Assembly (NCBI RefSeq): GCF_024666525.1
Contig: NZ_CP088294.1
Coordinates: 3,286,001 to 3,350,000 of the forward strand
Source of the DNA: Pseudomonas sp. J452
Lineage (GTDB): Bacteria; Pseudomonadota; Gammaproteobacteria; Pseudomonadales; Pseudomonadaceae
Direction: 5' to 3'
DNA length: 64,000 nt
Part shown: positions 60,976-64,000 of the stretch, one piece after another
How positions within the stretch are numbered: position 1 is the first letter of the stretch
How the letters are laid out: each line of letters starts with the position of its first letter
Notes under the pieces: generated by a model
What the model saw: only the letters and a program-made list of their open reading frames with translations
Told to the model about the DNA's origin: nothing
Database searches by the model: none
Position numbers and translations under genes: made by a program

Positions 60976-61722
60976 ATGGCTAACTATATTACGGACATGT
61001 TTTACGGCGTCGGCAATAAAGAGCGCTTCGTTGATGGTGTTTCAAATGCACTTAATACCTTGCAAGCAGATGGTATTTTTGCCGGTGACAATCTCATAAC
61101 CTGGAACAGGAATATGGGTTTTTTGCGGGACGATAAATTCGTCGCCGCGATTAATAACAACGATCCTGACTCGCAGGAAAAGTCCCTTGTCTGGCGGTTG
61201 CACACCTTGTGCTGGGCTGCCCGGCAATGCAGCCGGCTGGAGGGTGATTTTGTAGAGGCTGGGGTTTATAAGGGCTTCACTGTCAAGGTGCTCTGTGATT
61301 ACCTGGGCTTCAATGACATGGCGCGTGATTATTATCTGTACGATGTTTTCTATCACACGCCCGATATGAAGCATCATGCTTTGTCGAGTCACAGCGATCA
61401 GCTCTATACGCAGGTCTGCGAGCGTTTGCGCGATTATCCGCGGGTCAAGGTGGTGCAAGGCCTTGTGCCCGATTCCTTTGTGAAGGGGATGCCGGAAAAA
61501 ATCGCATTCATGCATATCGATATGAATAATGCGGATGCAGAAGTGGCGGTTCTTGATCAGCTTTATGAGCGTCTGGTGCCCGGCGGCATGATAATTTTCG
61601 ATGACTATGGCTGGTTGTGGTACGGGGCTCAGCAACATGCTGAAGATGCATGGCTCAGTCAGCGACACTATGAGCGCATATTAGAGCTGCCTACCGGTCA
61701 AGGCCTGCTGGTAAAGCTCTGA
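60976..61722 (+). CDS. TylF/MycF-family sugar O-methyltransferase
   Basis: This 248-residue protein matches the macrocin-O-methyltransferase (TylF) family: GDFVEAGVYKGFTVKVLCDY near 93, the IAFMHIDMNNADAEVAVLDQ acidic metal-binding region near 185 and GGMIIFDDYGW near 213. These enzymes methylate a sugar hydroxyl with SAM and Mg2+. The base composition is visibly richer in A and T than its neighbours (for example GATGGTATTTTTGCCGGTGA), which suggests separate transfer. The start ATG 60976 has AAGGAGG upstream. The next gene begins 2 bp after its stop. Confidence 0.85.
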   Translation: MANYITDMFYGVGNKERFVDGVSNALNTLQADGIFAGDNLITWNRNMGFLRDDKFVAAINNNDPDSQEKSLVWRLHTLCWAARQCSRLEGDFVEAGVYKGFTVKVLCDYLGFNDMARDYYLYDVFYHTPDMKHHALSSHSDQLYTQVCERLRDYPRVKVVQGLVPDSFVKGMPEKIAFMHIDMNNADAEVAVLDQLYERLVPGGMIIFDDYGWLWYGAQQHAEDAWLSQRHYERILELPTGQGLLVKL

Positions 61723-61724
61723 AC

Positions 61725-62645
61725 ATGTCGAGTTCTTCCAGGCGTGTTCTGGTGACGGGGGCCGGTGGTTTTATTGGTCGCCATGTGCTCAGTCAATTGC
61801 ATGAGGCTGGCTGGGCAGTGCATGCCGTTTATAGCCAGAGCCATACCTACGCGGTAGGCCATGAACACATCACCCATCATGCAGTGAACTTGCTGTTGCC
61901 TGGGGCTACTGAGTCTTTGTGTAAAACGGTCAGGCCGCAGTGTTTATTGCATCTGGCTTGGTGCGCCAAGCCCGGTGGATATTGGACCTCGCCGGAAAAT
62001 CTGAGCTGGGTGCGGGCCACCGTGGAGTTGCTGGAAGCCTTCCAGCAGCATGGCGGCGAACAGGCTGTACTGGTGGGCAGTTGCGCGGAATACGACTGGT
62101 CTGGTGAGGGGGTGTGTCGTGAATACGAAACGCCGACCAAGCCAGCAACCCCCTACGGGCGTAGCAAGAATGCTACCCGGGAGCTGGCCGAGTTGTTCGG
62201 CGAGTTGCATGACATACCAGTGGCCTGGGCGCGTATCTTCCATGCCTATGGCCCGTATGAAGCGCCGGCGCGTTTGGTGCCTGCGGTAATCGGTGCGCTG
62301 CTCAAAGGCGAGCCGGCGCGTTGCTCGCATGGCGAGCAACTGCGTGATCTGCTGCATGTGGCGGATGTGGCCGCAGCGTTGGTCCAGTTGCTGCGTGTCG
62401 ATGCCCAGGGCGCATTTAATATCGGCAGCGGACAGCCGACACGCCTGCGCGAGGTCATCGAGTACCTGGCCAGGCAATTGGATGCCGAACACCTGCTGCA
62501 ATTCGGGGTTGTGCCTGTAGCGGCCAACGACCCCCCGTTGCTGATCGCCGACAACCAGCGCCTGCTGGCGACCGGCTGGCAGCCGCGATTCGATCTACAC
62601 AGTGGTTTGAATGATGCCCTGGCCTGGTGGCGTGGGCAGATTTAA
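61725..62645 (+). CDS. NAD-dependent nucleotide-sugar epimerase/reductase
   Basis: This 306-residue extended SDR has TGAGGFIG near residue 12 and the catalytic Y-x-x-x-K as YGRSK near 141. LRDLLHVADVAAALVQLL and NIGSGQPTRLREVIEYLA are typical of sugar reductases and epimerases. In this place a 4-keto reductase acting last on the CDP-sugar is a reasonable guess, similar to abequose or rhamnose synthases, but the stereochemistry cannot be read. It starts 2 bp after the previous gene. Confidence 0.85.
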   Translation: MSSSSRRVLVTGAGGFIGRHVLSQLHEAGWAVHAVYSQSHTYAVGHEHITHHAVNLLLPGATESLCKTVRPQCLLHLAWCAKPGGYWTSPENLSWVRATVELLEAFQQHGGEQAVLVGSCAEYDWSGEGVCREYETPTKPATPYGRSKNATRELAELFGELHDIPVAWARIFHAYGPYEAPARLVPAVIGALLKGEPARCSHGEQLRDLLHVADVAAALVQLLRVDAQGAFNIGSGQPTRLREVIEYLARQLDAEHLLQFGVVPVAANDPPLLIADNQRLLATGWQPRFDLHSGLNDALAWWRGQI

Positions 62646-62665
62646 TACTCAGAAAGGAGCAGGAC

Positions 62666-63430
62666 GTGAAACTGACAGTCGATACCGATAACAACAAACT
62701 GACCCTGAACGAGAGCGGAGTGGTTCGCGAGCTGGAACTCTACACCGACGAGGCCTTCGAGTTGCTATCCCAGCAATGGGTCAACCTCGGCTGGAACCAG
62801 AAATACCCCTATACCTTCTCCTGGATGGGCCGCCCGGTAATCCAGCTGCCGGAAGACATGATCCGCATGCAGGAGGTGATCTATAAGGTCAAGCCGGACG
62901 TGATAGTCGAGACCGGCGTGGCCCACGGCGGCTCCCTGATCTATTACGCCAGCCTGTTCCAGGCCATGGGCAAGGGCCGGGTGATCGGCATTGACATCGA
63001 GATCCGCCCGCACAATCGCAAGGCTATTGAAGAGCATGAGCTGTTCAGTTACCTGACGCTGATCGAAGGCAGCTCGGTTGCCGATGATGTAGTGGCGCAG
63101 GTCAAGTCGCTGATCAAGCCCGGGGAAACCGTGTTGGTCATCCTCGACTCGAATCACACCTATGCCCATGTGGCCGAAGAACTGCGCCTGTATTCGCCAC
63201 TGGTGACCAAGGGCTCCTACATCGTCTCTACCGATGGGGTGATGAAGGAGGTCAAGGATGTACCGCGTGCCGGCAAGGACTGGGGTACCGACAACCCGTC
63301 CAACGCGGCTATCGATTTCGCGGCGGGCAATCCGCAGTTTGTCATCGAGCAGCCGGCCTGGCCGTTCAATGAAAGCACCCTGAGCAAGAACATCACCCAC
63401 TGGCCGGATGCCTGGTTGAAGCGCGTCTAA
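62666..63430 (+). CDS. CmcI-like (cephalosporin hydroxylase family) methyltransferase-fold protein
   Basis: This 254-residue protein belongs to the CmcI family (PF04989). It has a SAM-binding-like VIVETGVAHGGSLIYYASLF near 83, then VIGIDIEIRPHNRKAIEEHE and VILDSNHTYAHVAEELRLY near 155. Despite the family name, these proteins have a methyltransferase fold; many are found in surface-sugar clusters and may methylate a glycan hydroxyl. The start is GTG 62666, with AGGAG about 8 nt upstream. It is the last gene of the island, 273 bp before fliC. Confidence 0.85.
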   Translation: MKLTVDTDNNKLTLNESGVVRELELYTDEAFELLSQQWVNLGWNQKYPYTFSWMGRPVIQLPEDMIRMQEVIYKVKPDVIVETGVAHGGSLIYYASLFQAMGKGRVIGIDIEIRPHNRKAIEEHELFSYLTLIEGSSVADDVVAQVKSLIKPGETVLVILDSNHTYAHVAEELRLYSPLVTKGSYIVSTDGVMKEVKDVPRAGKDWGTDNPSNAAIDFAAGNPQFVIEQPAWPFNESTLSKNITHWPDAWLKRV

Positions 63431-63576
63431 ATGATGGAAAGTGTTGGTGCGCCACTGCAATTAGCCTGCTGTGGCGCGTCAAACTTCCAGTGAAAGCCCT
63501 TTTCCTGCTGGTTAAATACTCTAAATCGTTGTTTTGACTGAAATAAAAAAAATGGTTTTTCCTCGCTAAAGCCGCC

Positions 63577-63603
63577 TAAAGTTGCGCCGGGTAGCGCCGA
63601 TAC
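63577..63603 (+). promoter_or_regulatory. FliA (sigma-28) promoter of fliC
   Basis: TAAA is followed after exactly 15 bases by GCCGATAC, one base from the consensus GCCGATAA. It would give a leader of about 90 nt before fliC. The 273-bp fliC upstream region (63431-63703) holds only this and a weak GCGCCAC / GTGGCGC hairpin at 63449-63477. Confidence 0.9.
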
Positions 63604-63703
63604 AAAGATCGAATGCGAACTTTATGGGGCGTCTGAGCAAAGCAGGCCCAAAGCTCGCAAGCTCAGGCAAACCCAGTTAGTACGGTCCTTTGGAGGCAAA
63701 CAC

Positions 63704-64000
63704 CATGGCCCTGACAGTCAACACCAACGTAGCGTCGCTGAACACTCAGCGTAACCTCAACACTTCTGCCAAAGGCCTGGACACTTCGCTTCAGCGCCTG
63801 TCCACCGGCTTCCGTATCAACAGCGCCAAAGATGACGCTGCTGGCCTGCAGATTTCCAACCGTCTGACCAGCCAGATCAACGGCCTGAACGTGGCCACTC
63901 GTAACGCCAACGACGGTATCTCCCTGTCGCAGACCGCTGAAGGCGCCCTGCAGCAGTCCACCGGCATTCTGCAGCGTATGCGTGACTTGGCCCTGCAATC
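63704..64000 (+). CDS. fliC: Flagellin FliC, N-terminal part
   Basis: The gene runs off the right edge of the window; 99 codons are visible. They encode the conserved D0/D1 N-terminus of flagellin: [20 protein letters not shown], then [20 protein letters not shown] and [20 protein letters not shown]. Flagellin polymerises into the filament after export. GGAGG lies about 9 nt before the ATG, and a FliA promoter lies about 100 bp upstream. The variable domain, where glycosylated Ser/Thr residues would be expected, is outside the window. Confidence 0.97.

Noticed and set aside
63449..63477. Terminator between the CmcI-like gene and fliC
   Set aside because: The GCGCCAC / GTGGCGC stem is only 7 bp with a 15-base loop and no T-run, so read-through into fliC cannot be excluded.
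1..64000. CRISPR array, tRNA/rRNA genes, integrated phage or plasmid genes
   Set aside because: No regularly spaced direct repeats, no tRNA-like cloverleaf noted by eye, and no integrase, capsid or replication genes. A tRNA scan could be decisive but was not possible here.

Overview
The window reads as a Pseudomonas chromosome: high G+C, Pseudomonas-type REP palindromes, an OprD porin, a split flagellar regulon with RpoN (GG-N10-GC) and FliA promoters, and gene orders familiar from this genus. The set DUF2835 / pyrD / rmf / rlmKL / GGDEF / dacB / yggL / HD-GYP / FUSC / dgt matches, from memory, the block I know as PA3043-PA3052 of P. aeruginosa. The set pauA-like / ycgR / flgN / flgM / flgA / cheV / cheR matches the block around PA3348-PA3356. 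Here the latter runs straight into flgBCDEFGHIJKL and fliC, as in P. putida-like or P. mendocina-like species, whereas in P. aeruginosa the two flagellar blocks are separate. No plasmid, prophage, integrase, transposase, CRISPR or RNA gene was seen.

Layout. 1-5.4 kb: RDD-protein tail, LysR regulator, DUF1127, DUF3291, YcaQ-like glycosylase, M48 lipoprotein protease and an AraC regulator. 5.5-8.7 kb: a translationally coupled three-gene operon (Baeyer-Villiger-type monooxygenase, esterase, short-chain dehydrogenase) divergent from the AraC gene. 8.9-25.5 kb: housekeeping genes (RraB-like, pyrD, rmf, rlmKL, dacB, yggL, FUSC, dgt) mixed with c-di-GMP signalling proteins. 25.6-36.5 kb: a tail-to-tail diguanylate cyclase / EAL pair, an Amt ammonium transporter with a long structured leader, an OprD porin, a lactonase-like MBL enzyme divergent from a TetR regulator, a Kef-type antiporter, DUF5610 and a glutaredoxin. 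36.5-64 kb: a glutamylpolyamine synthetase-like gene, then YcgR, FlgN, FlgM and FlgA on the minus strand, and cheVR, flgB-E, flgF-L, a glycosylation island and the start of fliC on the plus strand.

How the parts fit. The flagellar block shows a readable hierarchy. RpoN-type promoters lie before flgA, flgB, flgF and the TPR-glycosyltransferase gene. FliA-type promoters lie before flgM and fliC. The island between flgL and fliC (54.5-63.4 kb) encodes a TPR/SEC-C/OGT-like transferase plus a CDP-glucose-based pathway with a C-methyltransferase, a TylF-like protein, a reductase and a CmcI-like protein. I infer that it makes and attaches an unusual methylated, possibly branched, deoxysugar to flagellin.

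The most unusual non-coding material is a set of palindromic elements: a 142-170 bp family in three copies plus one degenerate copy, a 271-bp element that supplies the stop codons of both convergent flanking genes, a REPIN overlapping a stop codon, and a 21-bp stem with a GAAA loop in the amt leader.
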